Made by a program: the position numbers and the translations under genes. Of a DNA stretch of 64,000 bases, positions 1 to 9,343 are shown piece after piece (within the stretch, counting starts at the first letter, position 1; each line of letters starts with the position of its first letter). Source of the stretch: SAR92 clade bacterium H231 (GTDB lineage: Bacteria > Pseudomonadota > Gammaproteobacteria > Pseudomonadales > Porticoccaceae); contig JAOALC010000004.1 of assembly GCA_025153775.1 (NCBI GenBank), positions 310,001 to 374,000 on the forward strand, written 5' to 3'. The notes beneath the pieces are model-generated. The model saw only the letters and a list, made by a program, of their open reading frames with translations, searched no databases and was not told the origin of the DNA.

Positions 1-22
1 TGTAGCAATAGGAACAAGGATG

Positions 23-56
23 AAAAAAAGGCCCGTTAAGCTCTGGGCTACGGGCC
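23..56 (-). terminator. Rho-independent terminator
   Basis: Read on the minus strand, a hairpin with arms GGCCCG and CGGGCC is followed directly by seven T residues. It lies 11 bases past the stop codon of the glycine-zipper lipoprotein gene, so it probably ends that transcript. Confidence 0.85.
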
Positions 57-66
57 ATTTCAGGCT

Positions 67-444
67 CTAGTTGAGTACCTTATAGCCGCGGCCTATCAAG
101 CAGCGCTTAACTATATGTCGCTGCTCGTGGCGGGCGCGCTCATTAGACTTTACTCCCCCCAACACAGCTCCGGCACCAGCCCCGCGCTTGGTGGTATTGC
201 TATTGCCCACTACTGCACCCAACACGGCACCAATCACGGCGCCCTCGGCCGCCCCTTCTACAGTGCGGTTACTCACATCAATATTAGCGGCATAGTCTTT
301 ACAGTCCGCCAAATCCACCTCGTATTGGTAGGGGTCTACACCCAGGGTATCTATAATTACTTCCTTTGGCGCGCCATAGCGATAGCCGTTGGCACAGCCG
401 GTAAGAGTGATTGCGAGTGCAATTGATAGCCATAGTTTTAACAT
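67..444 (-). CDS. Glycine-zipper lipoprotein
   Basis: Small predicted envelope lipoprotein of 125 residues. The chosen ATG has an AAAGGA ribosome site seven bases upstream; an earlier in-frame start would add 24 residues before the signal peptide. The N-terminus is a classic lipoprotein signal (LTGC lipobox at about residues 14-17). The middle (about residues 63-100) is a Gly/Ala-rich stretch with GAAEGAVIGAVLGAVVG spacing, typical of glycine-zipper proteins that insert in or associate with membranes. Two further cysteines are present. It stands alone and ends at a strong terminator. The precise function is unknown; families with this architecture include SlyB/YMGG-like outer-membrane lipoproteins. 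Confidence 0.75.
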   Translation of the reverse strand: MLKLWLSIALAITLTGCANGYRYGAPKEVIIDTLGVDPYQYEVDLADCKDYAANIDVSNRTVEGAAEGAVIGAVLGAVVGNSNTTKRGAGAGAVLGGVKSNERARHEQRHIVKRCLIGRGYKVLN

Positions 445-549
445 GATAAATCCTTTATTGGTCAAGTCATCCGTTGTACAGAACGCCAACCAGAGAATTT
501 GGTTGACGCTCCCCAAGGGCCTCGAGCCGAGGCCAATTACTGCAAATGC

Positions 550-1401
550 CTACTTGGTATTATTCATAATACCGCGCACTGCCGCTGGAATATCGGCCGG
601 CAGTATCACTAGTTTAGCATTAGATGATTTAGACAGATGTTTCATTGCATCAATATATTGCTCACCTAGCAGATACATAGCGGGCAGTTCTTTGTCCTGA
701 ATAGCCTCATTCACTTTGCTCAGCGCTTCTTTGGTGGCTTCAGCCAGCACTACCTGAGCCTCAGCATCGCGGCGGGACGCTTCCAGGCGGCCGTCGGCCT
801 CCAGAATAGCCGCAGTCTTTTCACCATCGGCACGGGTCACAGTGGCGCGGCGCTGCCGCTCTGCTGCCGCCTGCTCTTCCATGGCCTGCTGCATTGTGCC
901 CGAGGGGTTAATATCCTGAATCTCAACTGTCTTGAGCGTAATACCCCAGTCGGCAATATCTTCAGAGATAGAATCTTTCAGCTTGGCCTTGATCTGATCC
1001 CTAGATGACAATGCATCATCTAGCGCCATCTCACCCACAATGGAGCGCAGAGAGGTCTGTACCAATGTACGAATGGCCAGCTCATAGTCTTCAACACCAT
1101 AGACAGCTCGCTCTGGGCTAATAATATTAATATAGGCCACCGCATTGGCAATAATCACCACATTATCCAGGGTGATCACTTCCTGAGAGGGAATATCCAA
1201 CACTATATCTTTGGTAGTCGCCTTAAAGGACACGTCGTCTATATAGGGAATAATCAGATTCAGGCCAGGACTCAGTGATTTGTGAAATTTACCCAGCCGC
1301 TGAACCACCCACTTGGAACCCTGAGGTACCAGACGAATGCCTTTAAAAAGAGTAATAATCACCAGTATCAAAATTGCTACAACAACAAATGTACCTTCCA
1401 T
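550..1401 (-). CDS. SPFH-domain membrane protein (QmcA/stomatin-like)
   Basis: Protein of 283 residues with one N-terminal membrane helix followed by an SPFH (band 7) domain and an Ala/Glu-rich coiled coil ('EEQAAAERQRRA' region) near the C-terminus, the standard slipin layout. SPFH proteins form large membrane-anchored oligomeric cages and influence protease access and membrane microdomains. The start was placed at the ATG preceded by GGAGATAGG, rather than 12 codons earlier inside the NfeD gene. It lies 19 bases downstream of an NfeD gene on the same strand. SPFH-NfeD pairing is a well known conserved operon and supports both calls. Confidence 0.88.
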   Translation of the reverse strand: MEGTFVVVAILILVIITLFKGIRLVPQGSKWVVQRLGKFHKSLSPGLNLIIPYIDDVSFKATTKDIVLDIPSQEVITLDNVVIIANAVAYINIISPERAVYGVEDYELAIRTLVQTSLRSIVGEMALDDALSSRDQIKAKLKDSISEDIADWGITLKTVEIQDINPSGTMQQAMEEQAAAERQRRATVTRADGEKTAAILEADGRLEASRRDAEAQVVLAEATKEALSKVNEAIQDKELPAMYLLGEQYIDAMKHLSKSSNAKLVILPADIPAAVRGIMNNTK

Positions 1402-1420
1402 TTTCCTATCTCCTAAATCA

Positions 1421-1873
1421 TCAACTAAGTTTGGCAACCACTAGCACATTGCCTGAAATTTCTTGGATATAAAGTCGGTCGCCGAGAGCTACCTCTGAGT
1501 CGCAACTGAACTCCCACTCATCTTCGCCCAAAATCGGTGTAGTAAATCGCAACCTGCCTCTGGTATCTCCAGCGGGTAACTTAATAACCTGCCCCGACTC
1601 CCCAATGGCCGACTCGCGAGCCCCTTGGCTATTGCTGCTATCCACCATTCTGGGCTTTACCAGCTTAAACCACAGCACCGTAAATACCACCGAAAAAACA
1701 GTCCACAACAGCACCTGCAGGCTGAAGGGTATATCGACTAACAGCGCCACCACCCCCACTACCAGAGCACCGAGGCCAAACCACAAAATGGTAAAGCTGG
1801 GAATAAAGATCTCTGCCACAACCAGTACAACACCCAGCACCAACCAGTGCCAGTAAAGCATATGAAGTTCCAT
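1421..1873 (-). CDS. NfeD-family membrane protein
   Basis: Protein of 150 residues with three to four hydrophobic segments in the first 75 residues and a soluble beta-rich C-terminal OB-fold domain (about residues 80-148), the architecture of short NfeD proteins. These partner SPFH proteins; the OB domain is thought to bind the SPFH assembly. The first gene of a two-gene operon with the SPFH gene. No ClpP-like protease domain is present, so this is the short (NfeD1b-type) form. Confidence 0.85.
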   Translation of the reverse strand: MELHMLYWHWLVLGVVLVVAEIFIPSFTILWFGLGALVVGVVALLVDIPFSLQVLLWTVFSVVFTVLWFKLVKPRMVDSSNSQGARESAIGESGQVIKLPAGDTRGRLRFTTPILGEDEWEFSCDSEVALGDRLYIQEISGNVLVVAKLS

Positions 1874-1922
1874 TTAACGCCTCATTTCAATAAAAGTTAC
1901 TCAAGGGTAACAAAGTTCAGTA

Positions 1923-2387
1923 TCAATCAGTAGTAATCTGCCGACACATGAGCAGCGCATCCTCGCGGCCCAGTTCGGTTTTGTAATAGTCGCGCCGCTC
2001 CCCTACCTGAGCAAAGCCCCGCTCCTGATACAAGCGGATAGCGCGAAAATTGGACAGCCTGACTTCTAAGTAAATTGATCTGACCTGTTCGGCCAGATGA
2101 TCTAACAGATAGTCTAGTATAGCAGCACCCAAGCCCATTCCCTGACTGTCTGGATGGACGGCTATATTATGTAGTTCAGCCTGATCCAGCACCGAGCTCA
2201 ATATGCCAAAGCCAACTACATGATTATCCAGCTCAATCACCTTTGAGTCGCTGAGACTAAGCTCAAACTGTTTGCGGCTCCAAGGAGAGGCTGAGCAAGC
2301 TGATTCTATAGCGCAGACCTGTTGCAGGTCAGCGGCCATCATGGGGCGGATACTGTGGGGCAAATCAGCTGTCCGCTCTGTGGACAT
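1923..2387 (-). CDS. rimI: Ribosomal-protein-alanine N-acetyltransferase
   Basis: GNAT-family acetyltransferase, about 154 residues from the chosen ATG (MSTERTADL). RimI acetylates the N-terminal alanine of ribosomal protein S18. The acetyl-CoA binding signature (V-H-P-x-x-Q-G-x-G-x-G/A, here VHPDSQGMGLGAA) is intact, and the C-terminal LYQERGFAQVGERRDYY block is typical of RimI. The reading frame is open for 13 more codons upstream; neither start has a strong ribosome site, so the N-terminus is uncertain. It overlaps the end of holD by 23 bases, and holD-rimI adjacency is a common gammaproteobacterial arrangement. Confidence 0.85.
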   Translation of the reverse strand: MSTERTADLPHSIRPMMAADLQQVCAIESACSASPWSRKQFELSLSDSKVIELDNHVVGFGILSSVLDQAELHNIAVHPDSQGMGLGAAILDYLLDHLAEQVRSIYLEVRLSNFRAIRLYQERGFAQVGERRDYYKTELGREDALLMCRQITTD

Positions 2388-3147
2388 GGCGCTGAGGTGA
2401 GAGATAGCGCACTGTCTGCCAGGCATCTCGCTTTAGGCTGGGCTGCTCAATCATTGTTGACAGGGATGGAATTAGCAGCGCGGTCACCTGGGCAAAGATA
2501 TCCACCTGACCGTTGCTGGCGCTAGCTTTCTGCTCAGAGGTTAACAACCAATGCTGGGCGGCATCGCCGAGCAGAAGAATAATTTTTGTTGCCCTGCTAT
2601 TGATTCTGGCCCCAATTAAGGTGGTTAAGAATTCCCGCACCTCTGACTCATCTCCAGCCATATTGGGATAGGGTGGCCACTCAACCAGCTCCATCTGTGG
2701 GAGCGGCCCGCTGCCCTGCCCCATGGCCTGCAGAATATTGCCCAATAACAGAATCTGCTCCGGCTCTGGCAATGAGCCCTCAACAGAGCTGCACACCAGC
2801 AGCTCCTCAGTAGGCTGCCAGAGCGCCAGGCGCAGCTCAATATCTGAGGCGGGTACAGAGTCCCTCTGGGCTGGTGTAGCTCGAGCTGCTGTTGCAGGTG
2901 CGCCAGTATCTTGCAGGCCAATATTTACCAGCTCGGCCATAGATTTTTCACGAATTAGCGCATTGACTCGGCTACCCATAGACTCTGCAACCGGCGTTTC
3001 AGTCTCAGATATAGCTGCGGATTCAGACGGCTGCAAAGCTACCGGCGAGGGACTGGCAGCCTGACTGGCAACCACAGGCAAATCTCTGCCCACATACTGC
3101 ACAATACCCATCTGCTGCAGATACTGGTTGCGCAGCGCCTGAGACAT
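2365..3147 (-). CDS. holD: DNA polymerase III psi subunit, HolD-like
   Basis: Protein of 260 residues whose first 25 residues (NQYLQQMGIVQYVGRDLP) resemble the conserved N-terminus of HolD, the segment that docks to the clamp loader. Psi, with chi (HolC, encoded at 23.7 kb), links the clamp loader to single-strand-binding protein. The central part (about 35-100) is Ala/Pro/Ser-rich, low complexity and probably disordered; the conserved fold appears to be about residues 105-230. It is much longer than the roughly 137-residue E. coli protein. The start overlaps the leuA stop as TAATG, implying translational coupling. Assignment rests on N-terminal resemblance and the rimI neighbour. Confidence 0.6.
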   Translation of the reverse strand: MSQALRNQYLQQMGIVQYVGRDLPVVASQAASPSPVALQPSESAAISETETPVAESMGSRVNALIREKSMAELVNIGLQDTGAPATAARATPAQRDSVPASDIELRLALWQPTEELLVCSSVEGSLPEPEQILLLGNILQAMGQGSGPLPQMELVEWPPYPNMAGDESEVREFLTTLIGARINSRATKIILLLGDAAQHWLLTSEQKASASNGQVDIFAQVTALLIPSLSTMIEQPSLKRDAWQTVRYLSPQRHVHRADS

Positions 3148-4718
3148 TACACGCCACCCAGCTGGGGATGAAGTCTGCCCGGATTGCGCATCAGGGTCAG
3201 TGCATTTAGATAGGCCTTGGCACTGGCCAACAATATATCTGTATCAGCCCCCTGCCCGTTGATAATGCGCCCAGCCTTCTCCAGCCGAACCGTTACTCCA
3301 CCCTGGGAATCTGTTCCCTGAGTAACCGCATTTACTGAGTAGAGCTGCAGTTTAGTTTCGCTGTTCACTAGCTTTTCAATCGCATTAAAGATCGCATCCA
3401 CGGCGCCATCGCCACTGGCCTCTGCGCTGTGGTCTTTATCCTTGTAGCGAATACCAATCTTTGCCAGGGGCGACTGGCCCGTTTTGGACAGTACTTCCAG
3501 ATCAATCAGGGTCAATGCATCACCCTGGGTACCCAGCTGCACATCGGACACCAGCGCCTGTAAATCCTCATCAAAGATTTCTCGCTTCTTATCGGCAAGC
3601 TCCTTAAATCTGGTAAAGGCCTCGCCAAACTCCTCTTTGCTATCAAAGCTGATGCCCAGCTCTTCGAGTCTCGCAGCAAAGGCGGCGCGGCCAGACAACT
3701 TACCCAGAGTCAGCCTGTTGGTGGACCAGCCAACATCTTCAGCCTTCATAATTTCGTAGGTCTCACGGAATTTTAGAATACCGTCCTGATGAATACCGGA
3801 CTCATGGGCGAAGGCATTGGCACCCACAATGGCTTTGTTGGGCTGCACAGGAAAACCAGTAATACTGGAGACCAGGCGCGAGGTGGGCACTATATGCACC
3901 GTATCTATATCAGTGGTTACCGGAAATACATCTCTGCGCGTGCGAATGGCCATCACCAGCTCTTCCAGCGAAGCATTACCGGCCCGCTCGCCCAGACCAT
4001 TGATGGTACATTCAACCTGCCGAGCACCGGCCTGCACCGCATTGAGGCTATTGGCGACCGCCAGGCCCAGATCATTGTGGCAGTGCACTGAAAATATGGC
4101 TTTATCTGCATTGGGCACCGTATTTAACAGGCGTCGAATCATAGACCCATACTCAGCGGGGTCAGCATAGCCCACGGTATCTGGCAGATTAATGGTTCCT
4201 GCACCTGCATTGATTACCGCCTCGGTGATGCGGCACATAAAATCGAACTCGGTGCGACTGGCGTCCTCGAGAGAAAACTCCACATCGTCAATCAGTCCGC
4301 GAGCAATTTTGACTGCACCCACGGCCTGCTCCAGCACCTGATCCGGCTCCATCTGCAGCTTGTGCTTCATATGGATTGGAGAGGTGGCAATAAAGGTGTG
4401 GATGCGCCCAGCATTGGCACCTTTAAGTGCCTCGGCGGCCCGCTCAATATCGCCGCGAACTGCTCGGGACAGGCTACAAATTCGGCTTTCAGTAATAGTA
4501 TTGGCAATGGCCTGAACCGCCTCGAAATCTCCCTGACTGGAGATAGCAAAACCCGCCTCGATCACATCGACACGCATTTTCTCAAGGGCCTTGGCAATAC
4601 GAATTTTCTCGTCTTTGGTCATGGATGCGCCCGGGCTCTGTTCGCCATCGCGCAATGTAGTATCAAAGATCACTAATTTCTCTTTGGACTGCTCTCTGTA
4701 CTGCTGGGTAGAACTCAT
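3147..4718 (-). CDS. leuA: 2-isopropylmalate synthase
   Basis: First committed enzyme of leucine synthesis, condensing acetyl-CoA with 2-oxoisovalerate. 523 residues, the length of the long bacterial LeuA with a C-terminal leucine-sensing regulatory domain. The catalytic motif [14 protein letters not shown] is at residues 19-32, and the metal-binding HCHNDLG is in the middle of the TIM barrel. The C-terminal region (about 390-515) is the allosteric domain. A good ribosome site (GAGGAAGAG) precedes the ATG. It heads a three-gene set with holD and rimI. The 280-base upstream leader shows no obvious leucine-rich attenuator peptide. Confidence 0.95.
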   Translation of the reverse strand: MSSTQQYREQSKEKLVIFDTTLRDGEQSPGASMTKDEKIRIAKALEKMRVDVIEAGFAISSQGDFEAVQAIANTITESRICSLSRAVRGDIERAAEALKGANAGRIHTFIATSPIHMKHKLQMEPDQVLEQAVGAVKIARGLIDDVEFSLEDASRTEFDFMCRITEAVINAGAGTINLPDTVGYADPAEYGSMIRRLLNTVPNADKAIFSVHCHNDLGLAVANSLNAVQAGARQVECTINGLGERAGNASLEELVMAIRTRRDVFPVTTDIDTVHIVPTSRLVSSITGFPVQPNKAIVGANAFAHESGIHQDGILKFRETYEIMKAEDVGWSTNRLTLGKLSGRAAFAARLEELGISFDSKEEFGEAFTRFKELADKKREIFDEDLQALVSDVQLGTQGDALTLIDLEVLSKTGQSPLAKIGIRYKDKDHSAEASGDGAVDAIFNAIEKLVNSETKLQLYSVNAVTQGTDSQGGVTVRLEKAGRIINGQGADTDILLASAKAYLNALTLMRNPGRLHPQLGGV

Positions 4719-4891
4719 GGTCTTCTCTTCCTCTATGAGCCAGGCTTGCTCTTGGCTCTATTGTAAAACGATTTCACCCCGCGCGGGGCACAATTTAAAC
4801 GCAGCAATGCCACGTTTTATAGATTTTGGATGAGGTATAACAATAGATGCCCCTCAGGGCAGGAGAAGTAGCAGTCCAGACGCAGAAACAG

Positions 4892-4908
4892 CAGCAAGAA
4901 CCTTGCTG
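4892..4908 (-). terminator. Hairpin between pssA and leuA, possible weak terminator
   Basis: A perfect 7-bp stem CAGCAAG/CTTGCTG with a 3-base loop lies about 90 bases past the pssA stop. The bases after it (CTGTTTCTG) are only moderately T-rich, so termination is uncertain. Confidence 0.3.
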
Positions 4909-4998
4909 TTTGCGATTGAGTTGTTAAGTACAGAATTCATAGACAGTATTCAAACAGGTTTCCGGTCTTTTGCCAAGAGCGACAACCCAATGTCCCTG

Positions 4999-5787
4999 TT
5001 AATCAGCTTTGGGGCCAGCACTAAAGCCAAGCTTTTTGGCCAGCCAGATCAAGGGAGCAGAGAAACTAAAGAAAACCGCCAGCATAAAAAGAATACGCGG
5101 CGGGTCAATGGTAATTACCACAAAGCCCATCACTACCGACAAAATAACTATAAACGGTACCTTGCCACGCAGATCCACCTCTTTAAAGCTAGGGTACTTA
5201 AAGTTGGATACCATCAACAGCCCAGCAGCTGCAGTGAGCACAGCGCCCAACACCGACAGGGCCACAGAGGGCGCCAGCTCATAGGTAGACCAGACAAACC
5301 CAGCCACTAGAGCTGCTGCCGCAGGACTGGGCAGACCAGTAAATACCTTGCCATCGGACGACTCAGCCTGAACATTAAACCTTGCCAGACGCAGTGCAGC
5401 GCAAGAGGCATAGACAAAGGCGGCCGCCAGACCCAGTTTACCCAGATCACTGACACCCCAACCATAGGCCACCACTGCGGGGGCCACGCCAAAGGACACC
5501 ATATCTGAGAGACTGTCGTACTGCACACCAAAGTCACTCTGGGTATTGGTCATGCGAGCCACACGCCCATCTAATCCGTCAAATATCATGGCGGCAAAAA
5601 TCGCTATGGCAGCTAATTCAAACTGGCCGGTAAAGCCTGAAAGCACAGCGTAAAAACCGGCAAAAAGTGCCCCGGTCGTCAGCAGATTAGGCAGCAAGTA
5701 GATACCTTTGCGACGCGCGGGCGCATCGGCCGAGGACCCCTGTTTTAACTTCACCACATTTTCGCTGCTATCGGCTTTTTTGTTCAT
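4999..5787 (-). CDS. pssA: CDP-diacylglycerol-serine O-phosphatidyltransferase
   Basis: Integral membrane enzyme (262 residues) making phosphatidylserine, precursor of phosphatidylethanolamine. The CDP-alcohol phosphotransferase signature D-x2-DG-x2-AR-x8-G-x3-D-x3-D is complete (DGLDGRVARM...GVQYDSLSD, about residues 69-94). Multiple hydrophobic helices follow. The N-terminal 28 residues are polar. This is the type II (Bacillus-like) enzyme found in many gammaproteobacteria alongside leuA or ilv genes. Confidence 0.92.
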   Translation of the reverse strand: MNKKADSSENVVKLKQGSSADAPARRKGIYLLPNLLTTGALFAGFYAVLSGFTGQFELAAIAIFAAMIFDGLDGRVARMTNTQSDFGVQYDSLSDMVSFGVAPAVVAYGWGVSDLGKLGLAAAFVYASCAALRLARFNVQAESSDGKVFTGLPSPAAAALVAGFVWSTYELAPSVALSVLGAVLTAAAGLLMVSNFKYPSFKEVDLRGKVPFIVILSVVMGFVVITIDPPRILFMLAVFFSFSAPLIWLAKKLGFSAGPKAD

Positions 5788-5827
5788 AGATTGCTACCTG
5801 CTCCAATTCTAGAGACATTATAGGCCA

Positions 5828-6616
5828 TTAGCCTTCCAAAAAGCTCTCTTGCATTTTTTCCAGATCAGCCTGAGACAGCCCCAATCCATTCACCAGATAA
5901 GTTTTAACATCGCCATACTCGGCATCTATAGCCTCCAGAAAGGCAACAATATTGTCCTGATGCACAGAGCAGTAGGGAATTAACCAGGAGCGATCCCAAT
6001 TTTCCACCTTGGCATCGCGCAGGTGACCCTCAACAATTTCAATTAACTTATCCGAGTTATAGTGCTCCAGAGTCAGCATATAGTCTGCAACTATAGTCTC
6101 TCTGGGTATATCCAGTGCCGACAAAATCAGAGCCGCCGCCATACCAGTGCGGTCCTTGCCCGCCGAACAGTGAAACACCGAACCCCCCTCAGCATTGTCG
6201 ACAATATGGCGCATAAAACGGCTAAAAGCCGGAATAACCGCCTGAATACAGTTGCGGTAAGAATTGACCACCAACTGGTGGGAGGCATCAGCACTCATCT
6301 GGCCATCAAACAGAAACTCCCAGAATCGCGAGATATCGCCAATCGACATTTGGTAGTCATCAATAAACTCGGCCCTAACCCTGCAGCTAGGGTTTTGATT
6401 TTGCTCTTCCTCGCGGCGAAAATCATGGATTTTACTGACCCCAATCATCTCTAAATGGTCTAGATCGCCATCAGTTAAATTAGCCAGATGACCGCAGCGC
6501 ATTATCTTGCGCCATTTTACGGTTCGACCCTGAATATTGGCATAGCCGCCTATATCGCGAAAATTAATGCCGCCATCCAGAGGTACCAGTCTGGTTTGAT
6601 TATCTGCCGCTGTCAT
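5828..6616 (-). CDS. Tyrosine-phosphatase-superfamily protein
   Basis: Protein of 262 residues of the Y_phosphatase3 (protein-tyrosine/lipid phosphatase) type. The N-terminal NFRDIGGY motif (about residues 18-25) and the phosphate loop HCSAGKDRTG (about residues 152-161, catalytic Cys and Arg) are both intact. Such enzymes act on phosphotyrosine or phosphoinositide-like substrates; the substrate cannot be told here. No signal peptide, so cytoplasmic. It is encoded 40 bases upstream of pssA on the same strand. Confidence 0.85.
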   Translation of the reverse strand: MTAADNQTRLVPLDGGINFRDIGGYANIQGRTVKWRKIMRCGHLANLTDGDLDHLEMIGVSKIHDFRREEEQNQNPSCRVRAEFIDDYQMSIGDISRFWEFLFDGQMSADASHQLVVNSYRNCIQAVIPAFSRFMRHIVDNAEGGSVFHCSAGKDRTGMAAALILSALDIPRETIVADYMLTLEHYNSDKLIEIVEGHLRDAKVENWDRSWLIPYCSVHQDNIVAFLEAIDAEYGDVKTYLVNGLGLSQADLEKMQESFLEG

Positions 6617-6668
6617 ATTGATCCTTAAATTTTATTAAAATATATCCCAATAAACTGATGTACGGGCC

Positions 6669-6706
6669 TAAAAGCAAAACGGCCCGCCCCTTACTGGAGA
6701 GAGCCG
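6669..6706 (-). terminator. Probable terminator after ilvBH
   Basis: On the minus strand a stem CGGCTC/GGGCCG (one G-T pair) with a 15-base loop is followed by TTTTGCTTTT. It lies 38 bases past the ilvH stop, between ilvH and the phosphatase gene. Confidence 0.5.
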
Positions 6707-6743
6707 CTCGAAGCCAAGCTGTCAACTATACAGAGTCTAATAG

Positions 6744-7238
6744 CTAAACGCGGAGAAATTTATCGCCCCGCGAAATGCCAGAGACTCCGCTTCTGACCAC
6801 CTCCATAATGCCAATCTCTCGCACCGCCTCGATAAAGGCATCCAGCTTTTCGCTGTCACCCGCCAGCTGGACTGTATAGGTCTTGGGAGTTACATCCACA
6901 ATAGTGCCACGGAAAATCTCCACACAGCTTTTAACCTCAGCGCGAATATCAGCCTCAGATGCCTTGAGCTTAACCAGCATCAATTCGCGCTCAATATGGA
7001 CGCCCTGGGTCAAATCCACAACCTTGATGGTATCTATCAGCTTGTGCAGCTGCTTGACGATCTGCTCGGCCATTTGGTCATCGCCCTGGGTGGTCAGGGT
7101 TAATCGCGACAGGGTGTCATCATCTGTGGGCGCCACCGTCAATGTATCAATATTGTAGCCACGCTGGGCAAACAGACCCACAACCCTTGAAAGCGCGCCG
7201 GATTCATTTTCCAGCAATATCGAAATAATACGTTTCAT
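6744..7238 (-). CDS. ilvH: Acetolactate synthase small subunit
   Basis: Regulatory subunit (164 residues) of acetohydroxyacid synthase, which binds valine and confers feedback control on the catalytic subunit. The N-terminal ACT domain is clear (RIISILLENESGALSRVVG, residues 3-21), followed by the conserved C-terminal domain. Start chosen at the ATG that overlaps the ilvB stop (TAATG); an in-frame start nine codons earlier would lie inside ilvB. Confidence 0.93.
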   Translation of the reverse strand: MKRIISILLENESGALSRVVGLFAQRGYNIDTLTVAPTDDDTLSRLTLTTQGDDQMAEQIVKQLHKLIDTIKVVDLTQGVHIERELMLVKLKASEADIRAEVKSCVEIFRGTIVDVTPKTYTVQLAGDSEKLDAFIEAVREIGIMEVVRSGVSGISRGDKFLRV

Positions 7239-8974
7239 TAGGTTCTCTCCGTTTTGTTCAGCCACAGATCACGCATAGAACCGCCAGGCATCTGCATGGG
7301 GTAAACATGCTCAGAGCGGTCGACACAGATATCCATAAACACAGTGCGATCTTTCATCGCAAAGCATTCACGCATCTTCTCCTCCAGCTCATCCAGATGG
7401 GTAATTTTCATACCCACATGGCCATAGGCCTCGGCCAACTTAACAAAATCTGGCAGCGAATCTTCGTACACAGACTCCGAATAACGACTGCTGTAATTCA
7501 TATCCTGCCACTGGCGTACCATGCCCAGCGCCGCATTATTCAGATTAATAATTTTGACGGGTAAATTGTGCTGAGTGCAGGTAGACAGCTCCTGAATACA
7601 CATCTGGATACTACCCTCACCTGTCACACAGGCCACATCCGTATCTGGGAATGCACGCTTGCAACCCATGGCCGCGGGCAAGCCAAAGCCCATGGTTCCC
7701 AGGCCACCGGAATTAATCCAGGTGCGCGGCTTATCAAACAGATAGTACTGAGCCGCAAACATCTGATGCTGGCCCACATCTGAGGTCACAATCGCCCTGC
7801 CATCGGTGATCTTGTAAAGCATCTTGATCACATCCTGGGGCTTAATACAGGTTCCACTGCTTGGCTCATAGCGAGAAGCTGTGTAGATACCTTTGTCCGC
7901 TCGCCACTCATCAATCTGCTTCCACCATTCGCCGATCGCCTCAGCATCCGGCTCTATATCCATCTGCTCGGCAATCGCCAGCATCTCGGTCAACACCGAG
8001 GTACAGGTACCCACAATCGGGATATGAGCTTCAATATTTTTAGACACCGAAGTGGGATCAACATCAATATGAATAATGGTTGCATTGGGGCAGAACTTAT
8101 CCAGATCGTTAGTCACCCGATCATCAAAGCGCGCACCCACGGCAAAAATAACATCGGAGTGATGCATAGCCGTATTGGCCTCGTAGGTGCCGTGCATTCC
8201 CAACATACCAACGTACTGGCGATCGGTGCCCGGGTAGCCGCCCAGACCCATCAATGTGTTGGTCACCGGATAATTCAGCTTCTTTGCCAGGGCAATCAGC
8301 TGCTCCGAAGCGTTATCGATCACAATGCCACCACCTGTATAAATCACCGGGCGCTTGGCATTGATCAGAGTTTTAACCGCGCGCTTAATCTGCCCGCGGT
8401 GGCCCTTATCAGTCGGCTGATAAGAGCGCATCTTGACCTCAGTTGGCCAGTGGTAGGGAACCTTGTGGCTGGGGTCGGTAACATCCTTGGGGATATCCAC
8501 AACCACAGGGCCGGGTCGGCCAGTGGCAGCAATATAGTATGCCTTGGCAATAGTCTCGGCGATATCTTCAGCGCGAGTCACCAGAAAGCTGTGTTTAACA
8601 ATAGGTCGCGACACACCGACCATATCGGTTTCCTGAAAGGCGTCCTGACCAATCTTGGACAGGGGCACCTGCCCAGAGATAACCACCATTGGAATTGAAT
8701 CCATAAACGCCGTGGCAATGCCGGTGATGGCATTGGTCGCACCGGGACCAGAGGTCACCAGCGCAGTGCCCACTTCACCAGTGGCGCGAGAAAATCCGTC
8801 CGCAGCATGCACAGCGGCCTGCTCGTGACGAACTAGAATATGAAAGACGTCATCCTGTCGATACAGGGCGTCATAGATATGCAGTGCCGCGCCGCCGGGG
8901 TAACCCCAGACGTCCTTCACACCTGCATCTTTTAATGCGCGGATTAAAATATCACCGCCAGATAAGAGTTCCAC
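7238..8974 (-). CDS. ilvB: Acetolactate synthase large subunit
   Basis: Catalytic, thiamine-diphosphate-dependent subunit (578 residues) of the first common step in valine, leucine and isoleucine synthesis. The catalytic Glu is in [13 protein letters not shown] (near residue 50). The ThDP motif reads GEGS...NLNN rather than GDGS...NN, a variant also known from other gammaproteobacterial enzymes. The start codon is GTG with GAGGACA upstream. It forms a coupled two-gene operon with ilvH. Also nameable ilvI, as the catalytic partner of IlvH. Confidence 0.94.
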   Translation of the reverse strand: MELLSGGDILIRALKDAGVKDVWGYPGGAALHIYDALYRQDDVFHILVRHEQAAVHAADGFSRATGEVGTALVTSGPGATNAITGIATAFMDSIPMVVISGQVPLSKIGQDAFQETDMVGVSRPIVKHSFLVTRAEDIAETIAKAYYIAATGRPGPVVVDIPKDVTDPSHKVPYHWPTEVKMRSYQPTDKGHRGQIKRAVKTLINAKRPVIYTGGGIVIDNASEQLIALAKKLNYPVTNTLMGLGGYPGTDRQYVGMLGMHGTYEANTAMHHSDVIFAVGARFDDRVTNDLDKFCPNATIIHIDVDPTSVSKNIEAHIPIVGTCTSVLTEMLAIAEQMDIEPDAEAIGEWWKQIDEWRADKGIYTASRYEPSSGTCIKPQDVIKMLYKITDGRAIVTSDVGQHQMFAAQYYLFDKPRTWINSGGLGTMGFGLPAAMGCKRAFPDTDVACVTGEGSIQMCIQELSTCTQHNLPVKIINLNNAALGMVRQWQDMNYSSRYSESVYEDSLPDFVKLAEAYGHVGMKITHLDELEEKMRECFAMKDRTVFMDICVDRSEHVYPMQMPGGSMRDLWLNKTERT

Positions 8975-9343
8975 AATATGTCCTCAGCCAATTTAATCTA
9001 TTAAAAATAGAACAACCGTTCTCATGGGCGGCAGCAGCTGAAACATCAAAAAGGACCGCATAAGTTGCGGTAAAACTCAGTCACACAGGTAAGTGCATTT
9101 GACTGAACTCGGAGCTGCGTACTTTGGGTAAAAGCAGCATCCTCTATTGTGATGACCAGCGACACGGGTTGCGCCAACATGGTACTAGGGCTTAAATTCC
9201 ACTCAATTCGAGCAGAATGGAGGCAATTTACCAGTTTTTGCAGATTAGTCAATGGCTTAGCTAAAAACTAACACTTTCACAAAGCCTCCAGATACGCCAA
9301 TATAAGGGCAATAATAACTTATTAAACTCGAGGGAAATCTACC
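8975..9343. other. Intergenic region between divergent ilvB and amidohydrolase genes
   Basis: 369 bases that must hold the divergent promoters. A 68-codon open frame on the minus strand (9046-9252) begins with TTG, has no ribosome site and resembles nothing known. No leader peptide rich in Leu/Val/Ile followed by a terminator was recognised. Confidence 0.4.

Noticed and set aside
4778-4789. CCCCGCGCGGGG palindrome upstream of leuA as an attenuator
   Set aside because: No T run follows and no leader peptide precedes it.
8024-8698. 224-codon open frame antisense to ilvB
   Set aside because: A shadow of ilvB codon bias; composition is His/Asn-rich and unlike a real protein.
9046-9252. Possible leader peptide or small protein upstream of ilvB
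   Set aside because: It begins with TTG, lacks a ribosome site, and has no run of Leu, Val or Ile codons or following terminator.
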